This document shows positions 34,808 to 43,735 of a stretch of DNA of 64,000 nucleotides, in pieces (position 1 is the first letter of the stretch; each line of letters begins with the position of its first letter). This stretch comes from Flavobacterium fluviatile. Lineage in GTDB: Bacteria > Bacteroidota > Bacteroidia > Flavobacteriales > Flavobacteriaceae. The notes under the pieces were generated by a model. That model was not told where the DNA came from. It did no database searches and saw only the letters and a list, made by a program, of their open reading frames with translations. The position numbers and the translations under genes are program-made. The stretch is taken from the NCBI RefSeq assembly GCF_010645065.1, contig NZ_JAADZW010000006.1, forward strand, positions 62,001 through 126,000, written 5' to 3'.

Positions 34808-36442
34808 CTACTTCTCAATTTCTCTCATAGAATCCATTTTTTTATGTGCTAAGAAACCTGCCACATCTTCAAAATGCTCTTTTACTCTTTTATTTCCGAA
34901 CTCAAAAACTTTGGTTGCCAATCCGTCAAGGAAATCACGGTCGTGAGAAACGAGAATCAAAGTTCCGTCGAAATCACGGAGTGCATCTTTGATAATATCT
35001 TTAGTCTTCATGTCAAGGTGATTCGAAGGTTCATCCAGAATCAACAAGTTTACTGGCTCCAATAACAATTTTATCATTGCCAGACGGGTTTTTTCACCCC
35101 CTGAAAGCACTTTTACTTTTTTGGTAATATCATCTCCCTGAAACATAAATGCTCCCAGGATATTTTTAATTTGAGTACGAATATCGCCAACCGCAATAGC
35201 ATCAATAGTTTCGAAAATAGTAGCATTTTCATCTAATAATGAAGCTTGATTTTGAGCAAAATAGCCAATTTGAGCATTATGACCAATTTCAACGCTTCCG
35301 GAATCAATACCGATTTCTTTCATAATTGCTTTGATCATGGTAGATTTTCCTTCTCCATTTTTTCCAACAAAAGCTACTTTCTGACCACGCTCGATTACAA
35401 TATTGGCATCTTTAAAAACAACATGATCTCCGTAAGCTTTAGACATATCTTTTACAATAACAGGATATTGACCAGAACGCGCTGCCGGTGGAAACTTTAA
35501 TCGAAGTGCTGAAGTATCTACCTCATCAACCTGAACAATCTCTAACTTCTCTAACATTTTTACACGAGATTGCACTGCATCTGTTTTAGAAAAAGTTCCT
35601 TTAAAACGCTCAATAAAAGCTCTGTTGTCTGCAATCATCTTTTGCTGTTCATCGTATGCTTTTTGCTGGTGAATACGACGATCTTTTCTAAGTTCTAAAT
35701 AATGAGAATATTTAGCTTTGTAATCGTAGATTCTTCCCATGGTAACTTCGATCGTTCTGTTTGTAATATTATCGACAAACGCTCTGTCATGCGAGATTAC
35801 AACAACTGCTTTCGCTGAAGTTAACAAAAACTCTTCTAACCACTGAATACTCTCAATATCCATGTGGTTGGTTGGCTCATCCAGCAGAATCAAATCCGGT
35901 TTTTGAAGAAGTATTTTAGCCAGTTCAATACGCATTCTCCATCCTCCTGAAAATTCAGAAGTCTGGCGTGTAAAATCTTCACGTTCAAAACCAAGACCCA
36001 CTAAAATCTTTTCAACTTCTGCTTCGTAATTTACTTCTTCAATAGCATAATATTTCTCGCTTAAATCCGAAACTCTTTCGATCAGTTTCATATACGCATC
36101 ACTTTCATAATCAGTACGAACGGTTAATTGTTCGTTGATTTCATCAATTTCGGCTTTCATTTTAAAAATCTCACCAAAAGCTTTAGAAGCTTCTTCCATT
36201 ACAGTCGAACCATCTTTAGTCAATAAATGCTGGGGCAAATAGGCTACGACTGCATCTTTTGGAGTTGAGATACTTCCGGTAGAAGGTTTGCTTTGACCTG
36301 CAATTATTTTTAGAAGTGTCGATTTTCCCGCACCATTTTTACCCATAAGGGCTATTTTATCATTTTCATTGATAGCAAAAGAAACATCGCTAAATAATGT
36401 AGTCCCACCAAACTGAACCGAAATATCGTTAACTGTAATCAT
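34808..36442 (-). CDS. ABC-F family ATPase (YbiT-like)
   Basis: 544 residues with two ABC domains and no membrane segments. Domain 1: Walker A GKNGAGKST, signature EFSGGWRMRIELA, Walker B LILLDEPTNHMD. Domain 2: GKNGEGKST, LSGGEKTRLAM, LLILDEPSNHLD. The linker between them (about 245-310; IADNRAFIERFKGTFSKTDA) is the basic interdomain helix pair that contacts the ribosomal P-site tRNA in ABC-F proteins. Such proteins act on stalled or initiating ribosomes. The length and linker fit the YbiT group; there is no sign that it is an antibiotic-resistance member. Confidence 0.9.
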   Translation of the reverse strand: MITVNDISVQFGGTTLFSDVSFAINENDKIALMGKNGAGKSTLLKIIAGQSKPSTGSISTPKDAVVAYLPQHLLTKDGSTVMEEASKAFGEIFKMKAEIDEINEQLTVRTDYESDAYMKLIERVSDLSEKYYAIEEVNYEAEVEKILVGLGFEREDFTRQTSEFSGGWRMRIELAKILLQKPDLILLDEPTNHMDIESIQWLEEFLLTSAKAVVVISHDRAFVDNITNRTIEVTMGRIYDYKAKYSHYLELRKDRRIHQQKAYDEQQKMIADNRAFIERFKGTFSKTDAVQSRVKMLEKLEIVQVDEVDTSALRLKFPPAARSGQYPVIVKDMSKAYGDHVVFKDANIVIERGQKVAFVGKNGEGKSTMIKAIMKEIGIDSGSVEIGHNAQIGYFAQNQASLLDENATIFETIDAIAVGDIRTQIKNILGAFMFQGDDITKKVKVLSGGEKTRLAMIKLLLEPVNLLILDEPSNHLDMKTKDIIKDALRDFDGTLILVSHDRDFLDGLATKVFEFGNKRVKEHFEDVAGFLAHKKMDSMREIEK

Positions 36443-36616
36443 TTTAGATCTTTAGATTTTATACTGCTTAGATGATTCGTTATCTGAGCAAGTGTTTTTT
36501 TTTGAAGGTGCAAAGATAGTTTTAATTAAAGAATGTGCCAATTAGATAACTGGATAATTTTTACACTTTGAAAAGATGATAATCAGCATCATAACACCAA
36601 AAACTTTAAAAACATA

Positions 36617-36652
36617 AAACCCGATAAGCCATAAAACTCATCGGGGTTTTTC
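36617..36652. terminator. bidirectional terminator
   Basis: AAACCCGAT...ATCGGGGTTTTT between the ABC-F leader and the symporter 3' end; oriented mainly to end the minus-strand symporter gene. Confidence 0.8.
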
Positions 36653-36676
36653 AAAATTATTTCGTTTACAGACTTC

Positions 36677-38140
36677 CTAATTCTTTATACTTTCATTACT
36701 AACTTCATCCCAGACTGGATTATTAACCCCAATATCTTTTGGGTTAAATTTTGGATCTTTACCTTCTTTTTGTTGCCTTTCATAATCTTTCAGAGCTGCT
36801 AAAGCTGGTTTTTGCAAAATTAAAATCGCAATAATATTAAACCAGGCCATTAAACCAACACCTAAATCTCCAATATCCCATGCTAGTTTTGCCGTGTTAA
36901 CACTTCCGTAAATGATAATAACAACCATAACCACTCTTAAAATCTGATTAGCAACATTAGATTTTAACTTTCTTGTTAGATACGAAACATTTGTTTCGGC
37001 AATATAATAATAAGCTATGATGGTAGTAAAAGCAAAGAAAAACAACGCAATTGCCACAAAATAAGAACCAAATCCCGGAAAAACAGTATCCATAGCACTT
37101 TGTGTATAACCTGCACCAGGACTAACACCAGAAAGACCACTGTATAAAAACTCAGAAGCTCCTGCAGCACCAAAAGCTGGATTTTGTACATTATAAGTTC
37201 CTGTTATCAAAATCATAAATCCCGTAGCAGAACAAACCAAAAGCGTATCGATGTAAACCGAAAATGCCTGTACCAAACCTTGTTTTGTAGGATGCGAAAC
37301 ATTGGCAGCAGCAGCAATATGAGGTGCAGAACCTTGTCCTGCTTCGTTAGAATAAATCCCTCTTTTTACTCCCCACTGAATGGCTAAACCGAAAACAGCA
37401 CCAAAACCAGCCTCTTGATTAAAAGCACTTTTGAAAATTAATGAAATAATTTCCGGTAATTTATCAAAATCAAGTGCAACAATAATAATAGATCCAAGAA
37501 TATAACCTGCTGCCATAAAAGGAACAATTAATTCTGTGAATTTAGCAATACGTTTTACTCCACCAAAAACAATTGCAGCAAAAATTACCGCTAAAGCTCC
37601 ACCAGTAATCCAGGTATTCAAATTAAAAGCTGTATGAAACCCCTCGGCAACAGAATTAGCTTGTACTCCAGGTAACAAAACCCCCATTGCCAGAACAGCT
37701 ACAATAGCAAAAGCTGTTGCAAACCATTTTACCCCTAAGCCACTTTCTATATAAAATGATGGCCCTCCACGAAGTAATCCTTTATCTTTTTCTTTATAAA
37801 TCTGAGCCAAAGTAGCCTCAACAAATGCTGTACTTGCTCCTAAAAACGCGACCATCCACATCCAAAACATTGCACCCGGACCACCAAAAGCAATTGCAGT
37901 TGCGACTCCCGCAATATTTCCTGTACCTACTCTTCCTGCCAAAGACATTGACAAGGCCTGAAAAGAAGACACTCCTGAATCTGAACTTTCTCCGTCAAAT
38001 AATAAGCGAAACATTTCTTTGAAATGGCGAACCTGCAAAAAACGAGTCCTTAGTGAAAAATACAATCCTGAACCTAAACACAATGCTATCAATGCATTAC
38101 TCCACACAATCTCATTTAATGAGGCAACAATTTCTCCCAT
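36677..38140 (-). CDS. alanine/glycine:cation symporter (AGCS family)
   Basis: 487 residues with about ten membrane helices. Family marks include the N-terminal GLYFSLRTRFLQVRHFKEMF, the sodium-site region SLAGRVGTGNIAGVATAIAF, FWMWMVAFLGASTAFVEATL, YKEKDKGLLRGGPSFYIE, and GIYSNEAGQGSAPHIAAAA. This is a complete AGCS carrier that imports alanine or glycine with Na+ or H+ across the inner membrane. It is a single gene preceded by an AT-rich leader (38141-38365), in which I see only A/T runs. Confidence 0.93.
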   Translation of the reverse strand: MGEIVASLNEIVWSNALIALCLGSGLYFSLRTRFLQVRHFKEMFRLLFDGESSDSGVSSFQALSMSLAGRVGTGNIAGVATAIAFGGPGAMFWMWMVAFLGASTAFVEATLAQIYKEKDKGLLRGGPSFYIESGLGVKWFATAFAIVAVLAMGVLLPGVQANSVAEGFHTAFNLNTWITGGALAVIFAAIVFGGVKRIAKFTELIVPFMAAGYILGSIIIVALDFDKLPEIISLIFKSAFNQEAGFGAVFGLAIQWGVKRGIYSNEAGQGSAPHIAAAANVSHPTKQGLVQAFSVYIDTLLVCSATGFMILITGTYNVQNPAFGAAGASEFLYSGLSGVSPGAGYTQSAMDTVFPGFGSYFVAIALFFFAFTTIIAYYYIAETNVSYLTRKLKSNVANQILRVVMVVIIIYGSVNTAKLAWDIGDLGVGLMAWFNIIAILILQKPALAALKDYERQQKEGKDPKFNPKDIGVNNPVWDEVSNESIKN

Positions 38141-38365
38141 AAGGTTTATCAGTTTTTTTAAATTATTAAAAATGCAATAAAATCTTTCAAAAATGAAAAA
38201 TACGGGGTAAAACTATAAAATCAAATGAATAAAAACTAATTCAATTCTACTATAAAGGAAAAAAAACAGTACATTTATCAATAACATCCCCTGTAAAAAG
38301 ACAACCCTTAACAAATAAACTATTCCTTTTTTTTTAAAACACCCATAAAAAAACAGAGTATCAAT

Positions 38366-38398
38366 GAAAAAGCCTTCCAAATAGGGAAAGCTTTTCAA
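38366..38398 (-). terminator. terminator after the GlmU-like gene
   Basis: On the minus strand AAAAGCTTTCC-CTATTT-GGAAGGCTTTTTC, 19 bp past the stop codon. Confidence 0.8.
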
Positions 38399-38416
38399 AT
38401 TAGTCTAAAATATTTA

Positions 38417-39592
38417 TTACTCTTTTCTCCATTTTTTTGACTCTTCAAAAACATGCAATAAAATAGCTTCTTCTTTTTCATCAAAATCAACATTTCTTCG
38501 GCTCATCACTAATTTTGCTGTTTCGAAAGCTTTCTTAGTTACATAAGTAGTAAAGCCCGCTGCACCGCCCCATGAAAAACTTGGAACAAAATTGCGGGGA
38601 AAACCCGATCCAAAAATATTAGCACTCACGCCTACTACCGTGCCTGTATTAAACATCGTATTAATCCCACATTTACTGTGATCCCCCATCATTAAACCAC
38701 AAAACTGAAGTCCTGTTTTAGCAAACCCTTCTGTTTCGTAGCTCCACAACTTCACTTCCTCATAATTATTTTTAAGGTTCGAATTATTACTATCAGCACC
38801 AATATTACACCATTCACCCAAAACAGAATCTCCTAAAAACCCATCATGCCCCTTATTTGAATTAGCAAAAAGAACAGCATTCTTAACTTCCCCGCCTATT
38901 CTGGATCCCGGCCCAACTGTTGTGGCTCCATATACTTTTGAATTAAGTTTTACTTGTGCATTTTCGCATAAAGCAAATGGACCGCGAATCACGGTTCCTT
39001 CCATAATTTCGGTATTCTTACCTATATATATAGGTCCGGTTGAAGCATTTAAGGTAACAAACTCCAGTTTTGCCCCTTCTTCAATAAAAATATTTTCAGG
39101 AGAAATAACATTTACACTTTTTGGAATTGGCTGTGATTTTCGATCTTCTGTCAAATATTCAAAATCAGCACGAATGGCAACATCATTTTTGGAGAAAATA
39201 TCCCAGGTATGTTCAACTGTTAGACAATCATCGTTGTAGTGAATAATTTCATACGAATCAAAATCCACTTCATCCTGATTTTCAGTTGTAAAAAAAGCTA
39301 TTACATCGTCCCCTTTAAATATAGCCTGATTTTCCTTTAAGTCAGAAATCATTTCAACAAGCGAGTTATTTGGCAGATACGCAGCATTTATCATAACATT
39401 TTCCTCCATCTCCACCATCGGAAATTTTTCTGATAAATATTCCTCCGTAATTGTAGTAATCGTAGAACCTAAACGTGCTTCCCATTTTTGACGAATCGTC
39501 ATGATTCCGATTAAAATATCAGCCACGGGTCTTGTAAAAGTAAAAGGTAATAAAGCATTTCGAACGGGACCGTCAAAAAGAATGTAGTTCAT
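38417..39592 (-). CDS. GlmU-family putative sugar nucleotidyltransferase
   Basis: 391 residues. An N-terminal nucleotidyltransferase-like domain (MNYILFDGPVRNALLPFTFT, RPVADILIGIMTIRQKWEA) lacks the usual GxGxRM signature. It is followed by a left-handed beta-helix (about 190-350) with hexapeptide repeats such as IYIGKNTEIMEGTVIRGPFA, VYGATTVGPGSRIGGEV and MGDHSKCGINTMFNTGTVVG. The protein is the Bacteroidota GlmU-like group, distinct from true GlmU. The reaction has not been established; a sugar-phosphate uridylyl- or acyltransferase role is inferred. It has its own terminator. Confidence 0.83.
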   Translation of the reverse strand: MNYILFDGPVRNALLPFTFTRPVADILIGIMTIRQKWEARLGSTITTITEEYLSEKFPMVEMEENVMINAAYLPNNSLVEMISDLKENQAIFKGDDVIAFFTTENQDEVDFDSYEIIHYNDDCLTVEHTWDIFSKNDVAIRADFEYLTEDRKSQPIPKSVNVISPENIFIEEGAKLEFVTLNASTGPIYIGKNTEIMEGTVIRGPFALCENAQVKLNSKVYGATTVGPGSRIGGEVKNAVLFANSNKGHDGFLGDSVLGEWCNIGADSNNSNLKNNYEEVKLWSYETEGFAKTGLQFCGLMMGDHSKCGINTMFNTGTVVGVSANIFGSGFPRNFVPSFSWGGAAGFTTYVTKKAFETAKLVMSRRNVDFDEKEEAILLHVFEESKKWRKE

Positions 39593-39641
39593 AAATAATA
39601 AATTTGGTACTTGTTAAAATCCTGATTTGGTTATCAGGTTC

Positions 39642-39649
39642 AAAGTTAC
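39642..39649 (-). promoter_or_regulatory. probable -7 box for the GlmU-like gene
   Basis: Minus strand TAACTTTG, matching TAnnTTTG, 49 bp before the start codon; no clear -33. Confidence 0.4.
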
Positions 39650-39693
39650 AAATATTTTATTTGTGTCATTTATGCTGTGGCGGATATAGACTT

Positions 39694-39814
39694 TTTTTAC
39701 CGCAAAGTCCGCAAAGTTTTTCTAATGCAAAGTGTTGAAAAAACGCAAAAGTTCGCAAAGCTTTATAAAACTTTGCGAGCCTTGCATAAATCTTAGCGTT
39801 TTTAGCGGTTAAAT
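39694..39814. repeat. inverted repeat built from GCAAAG motifs
   Basis: Left half: TTTTACCGCAAAG then CGCAAAG-type motifs every 9 to 25 bp (39702, 39711, 39727, 39744, 39754). Right half: the complement CTTTGCGAGCCTTGC (39771-39785) and GCGGTTAAA (39805-39813). The central GCAAAG-CTTTATAAAA-CTTTGC can fold as a hairpin. No gene. Confidence 0.85.
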
Positions 39815-39822
39815 CTTCACAT

Positions 39823-39853
39823 AAAAAAAGCCTCCCAAACTGGAAGGCTTTCT
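39823..39853 (-). terminator. rpmE2 terminator
   Basis: Minus strand AAAGCCTTCC-AGTTT-GGGAGGCTTTTTTT. Confidence 0.85.
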
Positions 39854-39871
39854 ATAAAATAAAAACAGCTA

Positions 39872-40126
39872 TTATTTTTTAGCGTGTTTTGCGTATTTAG
39901 TTTTGAACTTGTCGATACGTCCTGCAGTATCAATAAGTTTAGATTTACCAGTATAAAAAGGGTGAGATGTTCTGGAAATCTCCATTTTTACAACTGGATA
40001 CTCAACTCCGTCAACTTCAATTGTTTCTCTTGTATCTGCAGTAGATTTAGTGATAAAAACATCATCATTTGACATGTCTTTAAATGCAACTAATCTGTAA
40101 TTTTCCGGGTGGATTCCTTTTTTCAT
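39872..40126 (-). CDS. rpmE2: 50S ribosomal protein L31 type B
   Basis: 84 residues. [40 protein letters not shown] and the basic tail match bL31 type B. The CxxC zinc-binding pairs of the type A form are absent, so ribosomes can carry L31 without zinc. A complete promoter lies 119 bp upstream, giving an unusually long leader that might hold an autoregulatory structure, although none is evident. It has its own terminator. Confidence 0.95.
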   Translation of the reverse strand: MKKGIHPENYRLVAFKDMSNDDVFITKSTADTRETIEVDGVEYPVVKMEISRTSHPFYTGKSKLIDTAGRIDKFKTKYAKHAKK

Positions 40127-40244
40127 CTTTTTCTTTTATTTATTGTTTCAGAGTATTTTTATTTTGAAGCTTTTTCATGGTTAGAAAAAGGTATAAACAA
40201 AGGACACTCTTTTTTGTTTAAAAATTTAATTATTTTTGAGTGTG

Positions 40245-40273
40245 CAAATTTACAATTCTTTTTTAATAAACAA
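40245..40273 (-). promoter_or_regulatory. rpmE2 promoter
   Basis: Minus strand TTG (40271-40273), 18-bp spacer, TAAATTTG (40245-40252): full Bacteroidota consensus. The remaining 40127-40244 is the transcript leader. Confidence 0.75.
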
Positions 40274-40342
40274 ATACTTAAACTGCTTTTTTTTAGTTAA
40301 TTTCAAAAAGCTTTTTTTACATTCGATTATAGTGGGAATTGC

Positions 40343-40350
40343 TATATTTG
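40343..40350 (+). promoter_or_regulatory. probable -7 box (TATATTTG)
   Basis: Exact TAnnTTTG, 27 bp before the DUF4199 start; it also argues against a longer translation start at 40339. Confidence 0.45.
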
Positions 40351-40377
40351 TGGATTAATTTTAAAACATATAGAAAT

Positions 40378-40908
40378 ATGATTAATGAAGTTATAAAGAA
40401 GAATGGTATTACTTACGGTGTAATGATTGGAATTGCATCTGCATTAATTACGGCTACAATATATGCAATTGATTTAAACTTATTTACTGAATGGTGGATG
40501 GGATTATTAGGTATCGTTATAAGTCTGACGATTTCTATCATTTTACTTTCCAAAACCAAGAAAGAATTAAACGGAGTTTTTCCTTTTAAAGATGCTTTCA
40601 CTACTTATTTTATAGCAGCAGTAATCGGAATTCTGATCTCTACTACTTTCAATATTGTTCTCTTTAATGTTATCGATCCCTCAGCAAAAGATACTTTAAG
40701 CGAATTAATGATCAAATATACTGTAAACATGATGCAGAAATTTGGGTCTCCCGCTTCTGTCATTAACGAAACTATTGAAAAAATGAAACTAAGCAATCCT
40801 TATTCAACTATAGAATTACTAAAAGGATCTGTTTTTGCGATAGTAATCAGCGCCGTTTTCGGATTAATTTTCGCCGCATTTTTTAAAAGCAAAACTACAC
40901 AAGAATAA
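40378..40908 (+). CDS. DUF4199 membrane protein
   Basis: 176 residues from ATG 40378 (MINEVIKKNGITYGVMIGIA). Four hydrophobic helices: about 12-28, 35-54, 73-95 and 148-168. The motif FPFKDAFTTYFIAAVIGILI after the second helix and GSVFAIVISAVFGLIFAAFF near the end fit DUF4199, an inner-membrane family of unknown function. It is regularly found before a DPM1-like glycosyltransferase gene in Bacteroidota, as here (7-bp gap), suggesting a joint role, perhaps in lipid-linked sugar handling (inferred). Confidence 0.82.
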   Translation: MINEVIKKNGITYGVMIGIASALITATIYAIDLNLFTEWWMGLLGIVISLTISIILLSKTKKELNGVFPFKDAFTTYFIAAVIGILISTTFNIVLFNVIDPSAKDTLSELMIKYTVNMMQKFGSPASVINETIEKMKLSNPYSTIELLKGSVFAIVISAVFGLIFAAFFKSKTTQE

Positions 40909-40915
40909 AAAATAA

Positions 40916-41872
40916 ATGAATTTATCTATACTTATACCGCTTCTAAACGAAGAAGAATCACTACAAGAACTCTATTCGTGGATTATTAAAGTGATGCAAT
41001 CCAACAATTACTCTTATGAAATCATTTTTGTGGATGACGGTAGTACAGATAATTCATGGAATATTATTGAAAGCTTTTCTAACGAAAATCCGAATGTAAA
41101 AGGGATTCGTTTCATGAAAAACTTTGGAAAATCACAGGCCTTACACGCTGGTTTTGCCAAAGCACAGGGCGATGTAATCATTACAATGGACGCCGATTTA
41201 CAGGACAGTCCTGATGAAATTCCGGGATTGTACGAAATGATTACAGCGCAGAAATATGATTTAGTTTCAGGCTGGAAAAAGAAACGTTATGACTCGGTTA
41301 TGGCAAAAAACCTGCCTTCGAAATTATTTAACTGGGCTGCCAGGAAGACTTCGGGGGTTAAACTAAATGATTTTAATTGTGGTTTAAAAGCCTATAAAAA
41401 CGTTGTTGTAAAAAACATTGAAGTTTCAGGCGAAATGCACCGATATATTCCGGTTTTGGCCAAAAATGCCGGGTTTGGAAAAATTGGTGAAAAGGTAGTG
41501 ATACACCAGGCCAGAAAATATGGCGAAACCAAATTTGGAATGGAACGTTTTATTAACGGATTCCTTGATTTAATTACGATTTGGTTTTTATCACGATTCG
41601 GAAAAAGACCGATGCACTTATTTGGTGCCATTGGTTCTTTTATGTTTATCATTGGATTTTTGGCTGCTGGCTACATTGGTGTTTCAAAACTATACCATAT
41701 GTACACCGGAATGAAATATAGCCTGGTTACAAACAATCCGTGGTTTTACATTGCCCTTACCACAATGATTTTGGGGACACAGCTTTTTTTGGCCGGATTT
41801 TTAGGCGAAATTATTTTGCGCACTAAAAGCAACGAAGCCCGATATAAAGTCGCACGGGAGGTTAATTTTTAA
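40916..41872 (+). CDS. family 2 glycosyltransferase, polyprenyl-phosphate type
   Basis: 318 residues. A GT2 domain (1-225) with LSILIPLLNEEESLQELYSW, FVDDGSTDNSW, the DxD-type motif MDADLQDSPDEIP and DFNCGLKAYK. Two C-terminal membrane helices (about 240-262 and 280-303) follow. This is the layout of the DPM1/GtrB group, which transfers a sugar from a nucleotide sugar to undecaprenyl phosphate on the cytoplasmic face. Sugar identity is unknown. It follows the DUF4199 gene by 7 bp. Confidence 0.9.
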   Translation: MNLSILIPLLNEEESLQELYSWIIKVMQSNNYSYEIIFVDDGSTDNSWNIIESFSNENPNVKGIRFMKNFGKSQALHAGFAKAQGDVIITMDADLQDSPDEIPGLYEMITAQKYDLVSGWKKKRYDSVMAKNLPSKLFNWAARKTSGVKLNDFNCGLKAYKNVVVKNIEVSGEMHRYIPVLAKNAGFGKIGEKVVIHQARKYGETKFGMERFINGFLDLITIWFLSRFGKRPMHLFGAIGSFMFIIGFLAAGYIGVSKLYHMYTGMKYSLVTNNPWFYIALTTMILGTQLFLAGFLGEIILRTKSNEARYKVAREVNF

Positions 41873-41873
41873 C

Positions 41874-41970
41874 GAAATGCCCTAGCCCTGATGGGAACGG
41901 CATCCTTTTGTGGAGGGTTTCCCTACAAAAGATATAGTGAACAGCAGGATTAGCTCCGGAAAAATTCCTA
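41874..41970 (+). other. GC-rich structured intergenic element
   Basis: GCCCTAGCCCTGATGGGAACGG, then a strong hairpin CTTTTGT(GG)AGGG-TTT-CCCT-ACAAAAG, then AGTGAACAGCAGGATTAGCTCC. GGGCTA/TAGCTCC-type ends can pair loosely. It resembles in architecture the element at 17845-17951 (conserved outer parts, variable central hairpin). It separates the glycosyltransferase and phosphohexomutase genes. Orientation is uncertain. Confidence 0.6.
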
Positions 41971-42002
41971 TCTTTAATTAAACATTTAAAAAATTTAGTT
42001 AC

Positions 42003-43730
42003 ATGAATATCGCACCTAATATTTTAGACGCCGTAAACGAATGGTTAACACCAACATTTGATAAAGAAACACAAGCTGCTGTTAAGGAATTAATGACCAC
42101 ATCGCCAAAAGAACTTGAAGAAAGTTTTTATAAAAATCTTGAATTTGGAACTGGAGGAATGCGTGGTATTATGGGTATTGGCAACAATCGCATCAACAAA
42201 TACACACTTGGAAAAAACACACAGGGCCTTTCTGATTACCTCCATGAAGTTTTTCCGAATCAGCAAATAAAAGTGGTAATTGCTTACGACTGCCGCCACA
42301 ACAGTAACACTCTGGCAAAAGTAGTTGCCGATGTCTTTTCTGCAAACGGAATTCAGGTTTATCTGTTTTCAGATTTACGCCCAACCCCTGAATTATCTTT
42401 CGCACTTAAATATTTAGAATGTCAATGCGGAATTGTATTGACTGCTTCGCACAATCCTCCTGAATACAATGGCTACAAAGTATATTGGGAAGACGGAGGA
42501 CAAATAGTTCCTCCTCAGGATGCGGCTATTATAAAAGTTATCGAAAGCTTAGATTACGATAAAATCAAATTCAACGCAAATGAAAGTCTAATTCAGTATA
42601 TTGACACTGAAATTGACAAGGCTTTTGTTAAATCCTCTATCGAAAACGCAAGTTTTAATACACCGGCTGAAGCCAAAGACAATCTGCATATTGTTTTTAC
42701 TTCATTGCACGGAACTTCGATAAAATCAATTCCGGACACTTTGTCTGAAGCAGGTTATAAAAATGTTCATATCGTTCCGGAGCAGGCGGTTCCAGATGGA
42801 AATTTCCCTACAGTTAAATCTCCAAATCCTGAAGAGCCGGAAGCACTGACTATGGCTTTGGCTTTAGCTGATAAAACCAATTCGGATATTGTGGTGGGAA
42901 CTGACCCTGATTGTGACCGTTTAGGTGTTGCTGTTCGTAATGACGACGGCAAAATGATTTTGCTGAACGGAAACCAGACAATGATCCTAATGACCGCTTT
43001 TTTATTGGAACAATGGAAAAAAGCAGGAAAAATTAACGGAAAACAATTTGTTGGTTCTACAATTGTTTCTACACCAATGATTATGGAGCTTGCTTCTGCT
43101 TATAATGTAGGATTTAAAGTTGGCTTAACAGGTTTTAAATGGATTGCTAAAATGATTAAAGATTTTCCTGAACTTCAATTTATTGGAGGAGGAGAAGAAA
43201 GTTTTGGCTATATGGTAGGCGATGCTGTTCGTGATAAAGATGCTGTTGCTGCAACGCTCTTAATTTGCGAAGTTGCTGCTCAGGAAAAAGCAAAAGGGAG
43301 CTCTGTGTACAAAGCTTTATTGCAGCTTTATGCTGATTATGGCTTTTATAAAGAACATTTGGTTTCTCTTACCAAAAAGGGAATAGAAGGCTTAGCAGAA
43401 ATCAATCAGATGATGATTTCTTTACGCGAAAATCCATTAAAAGAAATTGACGGACAAAGAGTAGTGATGATTGAAGATTACAAATCTTCTATCGCTAAAA
43501 ACTTATTTACAGGAGAAGAAGAACCTATTGATATGCCTAAATCTGATGTTTTAATTTATTATACTGAAGACGGATCTAAAATATGCGCGAGACCAAGCGG
43601 AACAGAGCCTAAAATCAAATTTTACATTAGCGTAAAAACCGAATTAGAGAACGTTGAAGATTTCAATAAAACAGAAAAGATTTTAGATCAAAAAATACAA
43701 AATATTATTGCAGATATGCAATTGAATTAA
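42003..43730 (+). CDS. phosphohexomutase (phosphoglucomutase/phosphomannomutase)
   Basis: 575 residues, the long form. All four domains show their motifs: the catalytic serine in LTASHNPPEYNGYKVYWEDG, the metal loop VGTDPDCDRLGVAVR, the sugar loop FIGGGEESFGYMVGD and the phosphate loop ARPSGTEPKIKFY. It interconverts hexose 1- and 6-phosphates, supplying precursors for glycans. Phosphoglucomutase is most likely for this length class, but mannose specificity cannot be excluded. Five bp separate it from the DUF1016 gene. Confidence 0.92.
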   Translation: MNIAPNILDAVNEWLTPTFDKETQAAVKELMTTSPKELEESFYKNLEFGTGGMRGIMGIGNNRINKYTLGKNTQGLSDYLHEVFPNQQIKVVIAYDCRHNSNTLAKVVADVFSANGIQVYLFSDLRPTPELSFALKYLECQCGIVLTASHNPPEYNGYKVYWEDGGQIVPPQDAAIIKVIESLDYDKIKFNANESLIQYIDTEIDKAFVKSSIENASFNTPAEAKDNLHIVFTSLHGTSIKSIPDTLSEAGYKNVHIVPEQAVPDGNFPTVKSPNPEEPEALTMALALADKTNSDIVVGTDPDCDRLGVAVRNDDGKMILLNGNQTMILMTAFLLEQWKKAGKINGKQFVGSTIVSTPMIMELASAYNVGFKVGLTGFKWIAKMIKDFPELQFIGGGEESFGYMVGDAVRDKDAVAATLLICEVAAQEKAKGSSVYKALLQLYADYGFYKEHLVSLTKKGIEGLAEINQMMISLRENPLKEIDGQRVVMIEDYKSSIAKNLFTGEEEPIDMPKSDVLIYYTEDGSKICARPSGTEPKIKFYISVKTELENVEDFNKTEKILDQKIQNIIADMQLN

Positions 43731-43735
43731 TATTA

